A program made the position numbers and the translations under genes. DNA of 40,628 nt from Anabaena azotica FACHB-119. Lineage in GTDB: Bacteria > Cyanobacteriota > Cyanobacteriia > Cyanobacteriales > Nostocaceae. Positions 25,780 to 33,728 of the stretch are shown one piece after another. The notes under the pieces were generated by a model, which did not search any database, was not told the origin of the DNA, and saw nothing but the letters and a program-made list of their open reading frames with translations. Location of the stretch: the NCBI RefSeq assembly GCF_014697625.1, contig NZ_JACJSG010000064.1, positions 1 to 40,628 on the forward strand, written 5' to 3'. Positions within the stretch are counted from its first letter, which is position 1, and each line of letters starts with the position of its first letter.

Positions 25780-26937
25780 ATGAGATTAAAGAAAATCAAG
25801 TGGTATAATCTATTTCTAACTACTCTTTTAATCATCGGCTTAACAGCTTGTGTCGGTAAATTACCTACAAATAATCAACAAAATAATGCTGGTACAGGTA
25901 GAAAAGATAGTAATTTAACCTTCTTCGATGTCACCTTAGAACAAGCAGATGAAGTAGGGCGACCCGTTTGGAGAGTTAAAGCCAAACAAGCGCAATATAC
26001 CAAGGAAAAAGAAATAGGTGAAGCGATAAGTCCCTACGGAGAATTATACCAAGAAGGGCAAATAGTTTACCAAGTTAGAGGGGAAAAAGCCGATATTGTA
26101 CAAGATGGTAAACAGCTATTTCTCAAAGGAAAAATATTAGCTACCGACCCAAAAAATGGTGTAGTCTTACAAGGTAATGAATTAGAATGGCGACCAAACG
26201 AGGGTTTATTAATTGTTCGTAACCAAATTAATGGTACTCATAAACAGCTACAAGCCACCGCACAGGAAGCTAAGGTAAAAACCCGTGAACAAAAGATGGA
26301 ATTTTCTGGTGGGGTAGTGGCTAACTCTCTTGATCCCCAGATGCAAATGCGGACTGAACATTTAATTTGGCAAATTAAAGAAGAAAAATTAATCGGCGAT
26401 CGCCCGATGCAATTTGACCGTTACAAAAACAATCAAATCACAGATCGCGGTCGGGGTGACTCGGCGGAAGTTAACTTAAAAACCAAGGTAGCTACAGTTA
26501 ATCAAAATGCTCAAATCTATTTACTAGACCCACCAGTAGATATAACTGGTAAATTCCTGAACTGGAATATGAACACAGAAACAGTGACAACAAAATCTCC
26601 CCTCCGCATATTCCAACGTGTGGAACAATTAACAGTAACTGCCAACCAGGGAGAAATGAAAATACCACAAAAGACAGCATATCTTACAGGTAATGTGAAT
26701 GCTGTGGGTCAACGTCGTCAAACCCTAAATTCGCAAAAACTGACATGGTATCTTGATCGGCAATTAGTAGAAGCCCAGGGGAATGTGGTATACAAACAAG
26801 TTAAACCAGCGCTCACATTTAATGGTGAGACAGCCGTCGGGAATTTGGATACAGAAAATATAGTAGTCACAGGCGGGAATTCTGGCGATCGCGTAGTCAC
26901 AGAAATTATCCCCGAAGAACCAAGTGCGAGAAATTAG
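25780..26937 (+). CDS. LptC-like LPS export lipoprotein
   Basis: This 385-residue protein has an N-terminal membrane segment (about 10-21) ending in a lipobox-like Leu-Thr-Ala-Cys24. The rest is beta-strand-rich with repeated segments such as Val-Val-Leu-Gln-Gly-Asn-Glu-Leu-Glu-Trp and Ala-Tyr-Leu-Thr-Gly-Asn-Val, as in the LptC/OstA-type beta-jellyroll. Cyanobacterial LptC proteins are longer than the roughly 190 residues of E. coli LptC, which fits. It should bridge LptBFG in the inner membrane to the periplasmic path for lipopolysaccharide. No other lpt gene is adjacent. Confidence 0.8.
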   Translation: MRLKKIKWYNLFLTTLLIIGLTACVGKLPTNNQQNNAGTGRKDSNLTFFDVTLEQADEVGRPVWRVKAKQAQYTKEKEIGEAISPYGELYQEGQIVYQVRGEKADIVQDGKQLFLKGKILATDPKNGVVLQGNELEWRPNEGLLIVRNQINGTHKQLQATAQEAKVKTREQKMEFSGGVVANSLDPQMQMRTEHLIWQIKEEKLIGDRPMQFDRYKNNQITDRGRGDSAEVNLKTKVATVNQNAQIYLLDPPVDITGKFLNWNMNTETVTTKSPLRIFQRVEQLTVTANQGEMKIPQKTAYLTGNVNAVGQRRQTLNSQKLTWYLDRQLVEAQGNVVYKQVKPALTFNGETAVGNLDTENIVVTGGNSGDRVVTEIIPEEPSARN

Positions 26938-26968
26938 AGTGATGGTCTGCGACCAGAGGCGATCTCAT

Positions 26969-27166
26969 TTAGGTAAAAAATACTAGCGCCTCATTTAAGC
27001 TTAAAGGTGTTTCGTCCTTAACTGCCTGCATGGCTCGATAAAGTCCTTCATCTTCAATAGCATCTAATAAACGCTGATATTCCTCAAAGTCTAGGACTAC
27101 TTTGAGGACTTGACCTTGTTTATCGGTAATTAATTCTTGAACAAATGGATATTCTTCAGCTTTCAT
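26969..27166 (-). CDS. Small antitoxin-like protein (Phd/RelB-like), no toxin partner seen
   Basis: This 65-residue protein resembles the short antitoxin or prevent-host-death-like proteins common in cyanobacteria: a beta-strand Gln-Val-Leu-Lys-Val-Val-Leu-Asp-Phe-Glu-Glu-Tyr-Gln-Arg-Leu-Leu followed by an acidic helix ending in Leu-Ser-Leu-Asn-Glu-Ala. Such genes usually sit directly before a RelE/PIN toxin. Here the gene ends facing the lptC-like stop, and no toxin frame follows or precedes it. An orphan antitoxin or a remnant is likely. Confidence 0.6.
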   Translation of the reverse strand: MKAEEYPFVQELITDKQGQVLKVVLDFEEYQRLLDAIEDEGLYRAMQAVKDETPLSLNEALVFFT

Positions 27167-27235
27167 AGGTTATGCACAGAATAATTACTTTTTACTATAG
27201 GGCGATCGCTATTAAAACGGAGCATTGAAGCTAAA

Positions 27236-27310
27236 AACGAGAAACGTCAGGGTGGAAACGAGAACGTTTTAGTTTTCAACGAGAAACGTCAGGGTGGAAA
27301 CGAGAACGTT
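27236..27310. repeat. 33-bp perfect direct repeat, two copies
   Basis: Bases 27236-27268 and 27278-27310 are identical over 33 bp (AACGAGAAACGTC...GAACGTT) with 9 bp between them. Each copy itself contains the related words AACGAGAAACG and AACGAGAACGTT. It lies before the antitoxin-like gene's start and after the pseudogene. Confidence 0.85.
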
Positions 27311-27438
27311 CAAGATTTGAACTTGAACAATGTTGTTAATTTCTTCAATGATTGCCTTCTACACCACATTTATCATGAGTTTTCTGGCAGGCGATCGCCT
27401 CTTCACCAAAAACCCCATCCCCTCATTTCCTCCACTCC

Positions 27439-28987
27439 CTACTCCCTATTCGCACATACTCTTGGTGCATTAGGATGACTAATCAAATAACCCTTCAGCC
27501 AACTGCAACCCTGCGCCAGTAAATTATCCAGATCCAAATTCCACAGTTTGATGGTCTTGTCACCACTGGCGGATGCTAATGTTTTGCCATCGGGGCTGAA
27601 CACCACACTCCAGACCAATTCGCTATGACCTTCTAGAGTGGAGATGAGTTTACCAGTGTCCCGATTCCACAGTTTGATGGTCTTGTCACCACTGGCGGAT
27701 GCCAATGTTTTACCATCGGGGCTGAACACTACACTCCAGACCCTATCGCTATGACCTTCTTTCGCGTAGCGTTCCGAAGGAAGGGTGGAGATGAGTTTAC
27801 CTGTCTGCCGATTCCACAGTTTGATCGTCTGGTCACGACTGGCGGATGCCAATGTTTTGCCATCGGGGCTGAACACCACACTAATGACCGATTCGCTATG
27901 ACCTTCTAGGCGATTTATTTCCCGAATATTAAGTAGAATACTCTGCAAACTAAACAAAGGACTATAAGCCGGATAATCTGCTAAAGATTTTTTATCCTTG
28001 ACTAAAGTTTTGAGTTTTTCCCCACTCTGCACTGCTAACAGCAATCCCTCAATAAATGCTCCGGCTCATCCTGTCCCTCCCAATTCTCAATAATCCGCCT
28101 CCGCACAACCTCCTCAATTTGGGATTCTAGATTTTGGATTTTGGATTCTCCCCCATCTCCCCCATCTCCATCACTCGTTGTCTTCAATTTTGAATTTTGA
28201 ATTTTGAATTTTGAATTGATTCCTCCCCAATCCCCAAACTACAAACCTTCTGCGTCAAAAACGGCTGTCCCCCCGTCCAAGCCAACACCGCCGCCATAAC
28301 CTCTTGAGGATTTCCCACCACAGCCAAACCCCGCGCCAGAGGTTCCGCCTCATCGAGTTGAAAACCCGTTAAATCGATCGCTCGCCCAATATTAAAAGGT
28401 GTGCGGCGTTTATCTTGAATCAAATCTGAAGGAGTAGACACCCCAATCAAAGCAAATGTAATCCGCTCATACTCAGGATTATCCGCCCGTCGGTTATAAC
28501 AATCCCGAATCACGGCAAAAAAGTCATCCAGATTAAAACCAAGACTGAGAACACTATCAATTTCATCAATAAAAATGACAATTTTCTCACTCATTCTTGA
28601 CAATAAAACCTGTTCAATAAACTTACTCAAACGCTGCACTGGCGAAAGTAAATTGTTTTCATACCACCAAGTTTCCAAATCAAAATCACTATATAAATCA
28701 AAATCTCCCACCAAAATATCAATCACCCCGGCATACCATTGTTCAGGGGTAATATCAGCCGTCCCAATCGCTGTAATATCCACAGCCGCACAGGCAAACC
28801 CCTCTTCTTGCAACCGCCGCATCACCTGCACCCGCAAGCTAGATTTACCCATTTGCCGCGAATTGAGAACATAACAAAATTCGCCAGCCGTCAAGCCTGC
28901 ATACAAATCATCATCAGCTTTTCGTTTTACATAAGTCGGCGCATCTGCGGGAAGACTACCCCCGACTTGATATTGATATTTAGTCAT
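27439..28987 (-). pseudogene. Broken AAA (AAA_35)-WD40 protein gene
   Basis: The start (from 28987) codes for an AAA_35-type ATPase with Walker A Arg-Gln-Met-Gly-Lys-Ser-Ser at about 44-50 and Walker B Ile-Phe-Ile-Asp-Glu-Ile-Asp. It stops at 28184 inside a TTCAAAA heptamer repeat. Coding traces continue in another frame (Gln-Ile-Glu-Glu-Val-Val-Arg-Arg-Arg, then Gln-Asp-Glu-Pro-Glu-His-Leu). The frame then shifts again to Leu-Leu-Leu-Ala-Val-Gln-Ser-Gly-Glu and three WD40 repeats, with the usual C-terminal tail (Leu-Ala-Gln-Gly-Cys-x-Trp-Leu) ending at 27439. Intact relatives are far longer, with a linker and many WD40 units. The order of events appears to be repeat expansion, frameshifts and a large internal deletion. 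The two halves could still make separate peptides. Confidence 0.8.
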
Positions 28988-29060
28988 ATTGGGGACTGGG
29001 GAGGAATCAATTCAAAATTCAAAATTCAAAATTAAAGAGAACGAGATTTTTGAAATATAC

Positions 29061-29115
29061 GTAGGGTGGGCATTGCCCACCAAAGATATAATACGGTGGG
29101 CAATGCCCACTCTAC
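29061..29115. repeat. Dispersed hairpin repeat (GGTGGGCATTGCCCACC type)
   Basis: GTAGGGTGGGCATTGCCCACC and ATACGGTGGGCAATGCCCAC lie in tandem, each self-complementary, together forming an inverted repeat from GTAGGG to CTCTAC. Related copies lie at 815-835 and 4591-4647. Confidence 0.75.
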
Positions 29116-29187
29116 AAATACTTAGAAACCATTTATAAAGTAAATCTTAAATAGGGTGTGTTACGGCTATGAAAAAATTTGAGACTT

Positions 29188-29458
29188 AGAGGTTGTTTGA
29201 AAAGTATTAAGTAGTTAGACATAATTAAATATAAAATAGGCTTTTGTTTGTAGTAAGCGATTTATCGCTCTCTTACAAGGTTCTGAAGGGCTAAAGCCCT
29301 TACTACGAACTTATATTTTATTAAGTCCTTCTACTTATTGCTGACATTAAAATCATAAAGACTTAACCCCCCTGCCCCCTTCCCTTGTAGGGAATGGGGG
29401 TTTTAAAGCCTCTCTCCTTTTAGGGGAGAGGTTTGGAGAGGGGTCATCATTGTACTTT
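29188..29458. mobile_element. MITE-like element, family B, copy 2 (altered)
   Basis: The left end AGAGGTTGTTTGAAAAGTA matches the ends of copy 1 at 11233. The right part contains the shared core (CCCTTGTAGGGAA, CTCTCCTTTTAGGGGAGAG, GGTTTGGAGAGGGGTCAT) but lacks the terminal AGAGGATGTTTG. An extra hairpin repeat (GTAGTAAGC...CTTACTAC, about 29249-29307) sits inside. Its right edge contains the last codons and stop of the adjacent nuclease-like gene. Confidence 0.65.
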
Positions 29459-30079
29459 TTGACTAATTAGATTAGCTAGGTGTTTTAAAACTTTCACAAC
29501 AGTATGCAAATCATCACCACGATTTAGTGACAGTGTGTAAGATAATGAATATTTTGGTGTATCTTGCTGCATCAGTTTAATAAATTGAAATTCTCGACCG
29601 TTGGTTACAAAACCATATTGAGGTTTTGCATTGTCGGGTCTTGCTAGCATATAAGCTAATACTTGAGGAATCGCTACTTCTAAAGAATATTGCGCTCTTT
29701 TAGCTTCAATCACAAGCACCCAAAATGGAGGGTGAAAAACTAAAATGTCGATGCGTCCTCTAATGACTGTGCCTTCATCTTCTGAAGAAATTTCTACTTC
29801 TTGTGCTGAAGCAATGTAAAAAGGTGGTTGATAAAAACCTGCTAAACGTAATAGGGGAGATAGCACCACCATCTTGACTACGGGTTCCAAAACCGGATAA
29901 AGCGATAAATGTAAATATTCTGCTTTTACTTGGTTAAGGGATTGCTTTTCTAACTCACTTAACTCAGGTAAATTTTGTTCCCACTCCGAAAAAAAGCCTT
30001 CATCGTCTGCAATTTGTAATCCAAATTGCTCAATTAGTCCAGCTAGAGTGACATCTTTTCCCTGAATAATTTGCACCAT
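29447..30079 (-). CDS. PD-(D/E)XK nuclease-like protein (HsdR N-terminal-like)
   Basis: This 210-residue protein has a restriction-endonuclease-like core: Gly-Arg-Ile-Asp111-Ile-Leu-Val, then Val-Leu-Val-Ile-Glu125-Ala-Lys127-Arg, then Ile-Pro-Gln-Val-Leu-Ala-Tyr-Met. Asp111, Glu125 and Lys127 fit the catalytic PD-(D/E)XK triad. The family is often labelled type I restriction subunit R-like but lacks helicase domains. No methylase or specificity gene is adjacent. The last two codons and the TGA stop lie in family B element sequence, so the natural C-terminus may have been slightly longer. Confidence 0.75.
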   Translation of the reverse strand: MVQIIQGKDVTLAGLIEQFGLQIADDEGFFSEWEQNLPELSELEKQSLNQVKAEYLHLSLYPVLEPVVKMVVLSPLLRLAGFYQPPFYIASAQEVEISSEDEGTVIRGRIDILVFHPPFWVLVIEAKRAQYSLEVAIPQVLAYMLARPDNAKPQYGFVTNGREFQFIKLMQQDTPKYSLSYTLSLNRGDDLHTVVKVLKHLANLISQKVQ

Positions 30080-30130
30080 TTGCCTCTACCTTTTAGCTAT
30101 AATTATTTCTCTTGTTATTACCCATAGTAG

Positions 30131-30278
30131 TAGCGTGTCTAGGCTAAAATGTGGCAATATATTGGAAATAAATTGAACGCAGATGTTGGCGCAGCCTTAC
30201 CGCAGGGTACGCAGATGAACGCAGATGATTAAGATGTTAGATTGTTGGCTAATGTACAAGTTTAGTCTAGACACGCCA
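30131..30278. mobile_element. MITE-like element, family A, copy 3
   Basis: A 148-bp element with ends TAGCGTGTCTAGGCTAAA and TTTAGTCTAGACACGCCA, flanked by GTAG at 30127-30130 and 30279-30282. Its interior is the reverse complement of copy 1 at 12305 over most of its length, while both ends differ from copy 1 in the same way. Confidence 0.8.
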
Positions 30279-30309
30279 GTAGGCATTGGCCTCCAAAACC
30301 ATCATATTG

Positions 30310-30346
30310 TGCATTACCCCAGTCCCCAGTCCCCAGTCCCCAGTCC
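30310..30346. repeat. CCCCAGT heptamer repeat
   Basis: Four to five units of CCCCAGT, next to the stop of the CHAT-AAA gene. Confidence 0.75.
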
Positions 30347-30347
30347 T

Positions 30348-31955
30348 TCATACCTTCAAGCGATCGCCAAAATATTGCCGATACAATTTACACAATGGCA
30401 TAACTTTATTCCCCTGAAATTTCACTATCCCCATACTGCGGAGTTTAAACGCTTCTACCGTTCCCACATCCACGGGATCTTCCGCTTTCACTACTTTTTT
30501 AATAGCCGCCAACAATTCAGGATCAGCTTGTAAATTCAACAAATGGCGGCGCAAGTGGTCGCTATAACAACCTGCTTCCGTGGGTGCAACTTGTTCTAAC
30601 TCTTCTAACGTCATCCTCCCCCTTGCAATGTTATACAATGCCACCCTGAGCAAGTAAGGATGTCCATCCAACCACAGCATCAACTTTTCTATCTGGGAGT
30701 TCGACCAATTCAACCCATGACGCTGCACTAAATCTTTTACCTGGCTTTGGTTCAACTCTGGTAATTCCACAGGTAAACCCACATTAAAGGGGGACTGATT
30801 AATATTTAAAGGAATGTACACTTCCTTAGAATGAACTATCACCAGCCTGAGTTTTTGCCAAATTGGGTCATTTTTCGCCCGTTCATGCCAAGCACGCAAT
30901 AACCCAAAAAAATCACTGGCAATTGTTGGGTGTTTAAAGATTTCATCCACCTCATCTAAACCTAAAACAATTGGCGTATCAATTTGCTTTAATAAATATT
31001 TTTGGAAGTAATTACTAGCTTTGCTTTTACTTCCCAAAATTCCTTTCCAGTAATCTTCTAGCTGATTTGGCAAATTCAAATTATCGTTAATACTGCCGCA
31101 GAACCACTGCAAAAATAGATCCAAACTACCTAAAAATTCTGCATGCGCTTCCTCAAAATTCAAATAAGCAGTGCGATAATTTTGTTGCTGTGCATGATGC
31201 AAAATTCTTGACATTAATGAGCTTTTACCCATCTGCCGGGGAGCTTTGATGCGAATTAACGCTCCGGCTGTGAGAGTTGCTTCAAAACAGTCGCTTTCAA
31301 TTGGCGGACGGTTAACATATAAAGCTGAATTTAGGGAAACTTGCCCTTCGGGATTTTCTAAAGATAAGGGCTGAATTGCCTGGGTTAGCTTATTGTTAAT
31401 TCTTCTAGTTTTCAGCACAGGAATTGCCGACTCTGGTATGCTTTGTAAGTCGAGTGCATTACAGCCAAACTCGTAAGCATCCTCGTATGACCGATTAGCG
31501 CCTAGTGCATCATAAAATGCGATCGCAAATTCTCTAGCTGCTACATCCCCAATTTCGTCATTCATCTCCACAACACAATCAATATGTTGATGAATTTCCT
31601 CTGCTTGTACCTCACTGTAGCAGGAATTTAAAAATACACATTGAATTGAGTTTTTACACAACTCAAATAGCTTGGCTAGTGCTTTTGTATTCACTAGCTG
31701 ACCTTTCCCAGCTTCATCTTCTAAAACTAAACCTGCCTTACCTGCACCATGCCCAGAAAAATGGACAATTTCAGGCGCATTATCTAACAGCGCCCGCCGT
31801 AAATCTTGAGTACGCACCGCCCATTTAGAAATCACTCGAAACTGATCTCGGTTTCTAGCACGTTCTAAACCCGCTTCAATGTCCCGTACTTCTTGATCTA
31901 AACGCAGAGGTTCACAGTCAATGGGATGAGCTGACAAAATCAGAATGGTTTTCAC
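30348..31955 (-). CDS. CHAT protease-like domain fused to AAA_35 ATPase
   Basis: This 535-residue protein begins with a CHAT (caspase-like) domain, about 1-180, with the His69 motif His-Phe-Ser-Gly-His-Gly and the Cys112 motif Leu-Asn-Ser-Cys-Tyr-Ser, the expected dyad. A short linker leads to an AAA_35-type ATPase, about 205-500, with Walker A Arg-Gln-Met-Gly-Lys-Ser-Ser (240-246) and Walker B Val-Leu-Gly-Leu-Asp-Glu-Val-Asp (330-337). A helical or winged end follows. CHAT proteases act in programmed cell death and anti-phage immunity, switched on by sensor domains. All catalytic motifs look intact. The broken AAA-WD40 gene nearby carries the same ATPase family. No clear substrate gene is adjacent. 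Confidence 0.85.
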   Translation of the reverse strand: MKTILILSAHPIDCEPLRLDQEVRDIEAGLERARNRDQFRVISKWAVRTQDLRRALLDNAPEIVHFSGHGAGKAGLVLEDEAGKGQLVNTKALAKLFELCKNSIQCVFLNSCYSEVQAEEIHQHIDCVVEMNDEIGDVAAREFAIAFYDALGANRSYEDAYEFGCNALDLQSIPESAIPVLKTRRINNKLTQAIQPLSLENPEGQVSLNSALYVNRPPIESDCFEATLTAGALIRIKAPRQMGKSSLMSRILHHAQQQNYRTAYLNFEEAHAEFLGSLDLFLQWFCGSINDNLNLPNQLEDYWKGILGSKSKASNYFQKYLLKQIDTPIVLGLDEVDEIFKHPTIASDFFGLLRAWHERAKNDPIWQKLRLVIVHSKEVYIPLNINQSPFNVGLPVELPELNQSQVKDLVQRHGLNWSNSQIEKLMLWLDGHPYLLRVALYNIARGRMTLEELEQVAPTEAGCYSDHLRRHLLNLQADPELLAAIKKVVKAEDPVDVGTVEAFKLRSMGIVKFQGNKVMPLCKLYRQYFGDRLKV

Positions 31956-32059
31956 TGGGCTAAAAATTAAGAAGATGCACGTAGATTACTTAGATGTAGT
32001 CTACAACAGCCAGCAACCGAAAAAATACTGTCAGCAGAAGGCAGGAGGCAGGAGGGAGG

Positions 32060-32103
32060 GGAAAATAACTCTGGACTATGGACTATGGACTATGGACTAA
32101 TGA
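32060..32103. repeat. GGACTAT heptamer repeat
   Basis: Four to five GGACTAT/GGACTAA units followed by TGACTAA. The repeat ends on the stop codon of the PBP4-type gene. Confidence 0.75.
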
Positions 32104-33423
32104 CTAACCCCCATAAACAATTTCACTACGCTTAGTATTACCCAGGTCGGGTAAAGAATTCGGTGAATGGGGAGTGAGGGCTGTAGGTGTATTGGGAGCA
32201 ATTTGTAACAACTGTACAAGACGTTGTATAAGTTTGTCTTGTTGTTGACGGAAAGCGCCAATTTGAGGGCCACGGTTGATGATAGCAAACCAAACCAAAC
32301 CGCGATCGCGTGTCGGGAAAACACCAGCTAAAGCACTCACATCGCGCAATGTGCCAGTTTTCATCACAGTCGCTAAGGGTAAATGCCGAAAGTGCATTGT
32401 TCCTCTATGGTCAAACCCAGACATGGGGAACAAGTCAGCCAAGTTGAGTTGATGGGCGGCGGCTTCTTGTTGCAAAGCCATCAACATCGCACAAACCGCC
32501 CTGGGAGAAATCCGATTTTCCGGGCCAAGTCCAGAACCATTGATTAACTGAATTTCTGAATGTGGGACTCGCGCTAATTTGGCAGCTTTGTCTTGCACTA
32601 CCAAGTGTCCACCTATATCATCTGCCAACATTTGGGCGATTTCATTATTGCTGTAAACGTTCATTTCCTTGATGATCTGCTTCAAGGGTATAGAACGATG
32701 CCGGATCAACAGAGTTTGTTTAGCGATGGGTTGGGCTGAGTATTTAATTGTACCATTAATAGCTACTTGGGGCTTGGCTGTTCCCTTTGGCATAATGGAA
32801 TGAATATAAATTGGCGGACGAGTCCAAATTTTAGAATTTAATGCTTGTTTAACCATTTGCCCAGCTAATTGGGGATGGCGTTGGAAATTCATGGCAAAGT
32901 TGCCTGTAATGACCAGATTTCCCTTAACTTGCTTAATCCCCATTTTATTGAGTGTATTACCTAGAGCGATCGCCTCTTCCCAAACAAACATCGGATCGCC
33001 GTCGCCATTAATAATTAAATCACCTTGTACTACACCATTAACCACTGAACCATTAGTCGCCACAGTAGTTTCAAATTGATAATCTGGCCCCAGAGTAGTA
33101 AAAGCTGCCAGTGAAGTCGCAATTTTCGTCAGAGAAGCCGCCGGCAGAGGCGTAGTCCCTTGATGATTAGCCATTAGCATCGGCCCCGACTGTAACCAAA
33201 CGCCTTGGCTTTCCCCCAGATTCTGGGCTATTAATTTGGTTGTGATTAATCCTTGGAGATATTCCTTAACTGTATTAACTCCTGCTGGATTGGGGTCATT
33301 TGCAATAACCAAGCCAGGGCTACTTTGCCAAGTTACCACATCTAAAGCATCTGTCGGTTTGATTTTTACCCCAGCCATTTCCAGCCAGATAGAAACTAAA
33401 CCCGAACTCAACAATTCCAGCAT
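32104..33423 (-). CDS. D-Ala-D-Ala carboxypeptidase/endopeptidase, PBP4 (DacB) family
   Basis: This 439-residue protein belongs to peptidase family S13, with the three penicillin-binding motifs: Ala-Ala-Ser-Leu-Thr-Lys (SxxK), Tyr-Ser-Asn-Asn-Glu (SxN) and Lys-Thr-Gly-Thr-Leu (KTG). A long insertion between SxxK and SxN is as in PBP4. It trims or opens peptidoglycan cross-links in the periplasm. The N-terminus has only a weak hydrophobic stretch (about 1-18) and no clear cleavage site, so export should be checked. The C-terminal tail after 405 is Pro/Thr/Asn-rich and probably disordered. Confidence 0.88.
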   Translation of the reverse strand: MLELLSSGLVSIWLEMAGVKIKPTDALDVVTWQSSPGLVIANDPNPAGVNTVKEYLQGLITTKLIAQNLGESQGVWLQSGPMLMANHQGTTPLPAASLTKIATSLAAFTTLGPDYQFETTVATNGSVVNGVVQGDLIINGDGDPMFVWEEAIALGNTLNKMGIKQVKGNLVITGNFAMNFQRHPQLAGQMVKQALNSKIWTRPPIYIHSIMPKGTAKPQVAINGTIKYSAQPIAKQTLLIRHRSIPLKQIIKEMNVYSNNEIAQMLADDIGGHLVVQDKAAKLARVPHSEIQLINGSGLGPENRISPRAVCAMLMALQQEAAAHQLNLADLFPMSGFDHRGTMHFRHLPLATVMKTGTLRDVSALAGVFPTRDRGLVWFAIINRGPQIGAFRQQQDKLIQRLVQLLQIAPNTPTALTPHSPNSLPDLGNTKRSEIVYGG

Positions 33424-33539
33424 GACTCACTCCCCAGTTACACTTTAATATATTGTTTCCTGTGCTAATATACGCCCTTCCTGCTGATTATCAGCATGGA
33501 GTAATCATAACTGGTGTTTTTCTCATTGGGGAGTAGGAA

Positions 33540-33725
33540 ATTGTTTACTGGGGACTAGGGACTGGGGACTGGGGACTGGGGAGTAGGGGGAGATGGGGGA
33601 GATGAGGGAGTAGGGGGAGATCAGGGAGAAATAGAGACTATGGACTTTTGACCAATTACCAATTACCAATTACCAATTACCAATTACCAATTACCAATTA
33701 CCAATTACCAATTACCAATTACCAA
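33540..33725. repeat. GGGGACT, GGGGGAGAT and ACCAATT tandem repeats
   Basis: Three blocks: GGGGACT units (about 33549-33577), a GGGGGAGATGAGGGAG-type block (about 33585-33630), and an almost perfect run of about ten ACCAATT units (33651-33725). The last ends a few bases from the stop of the LOG-family gene. Confidence 0.85.
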
Positions 33726-33728
33726 TGA

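Noticed and set aside
27236..27310. Possible short CRISPR array
   Set aside because: Only two units and a 9-bp spacer, far below the 30-40 bp of real spacers, and no cas genes nearby.
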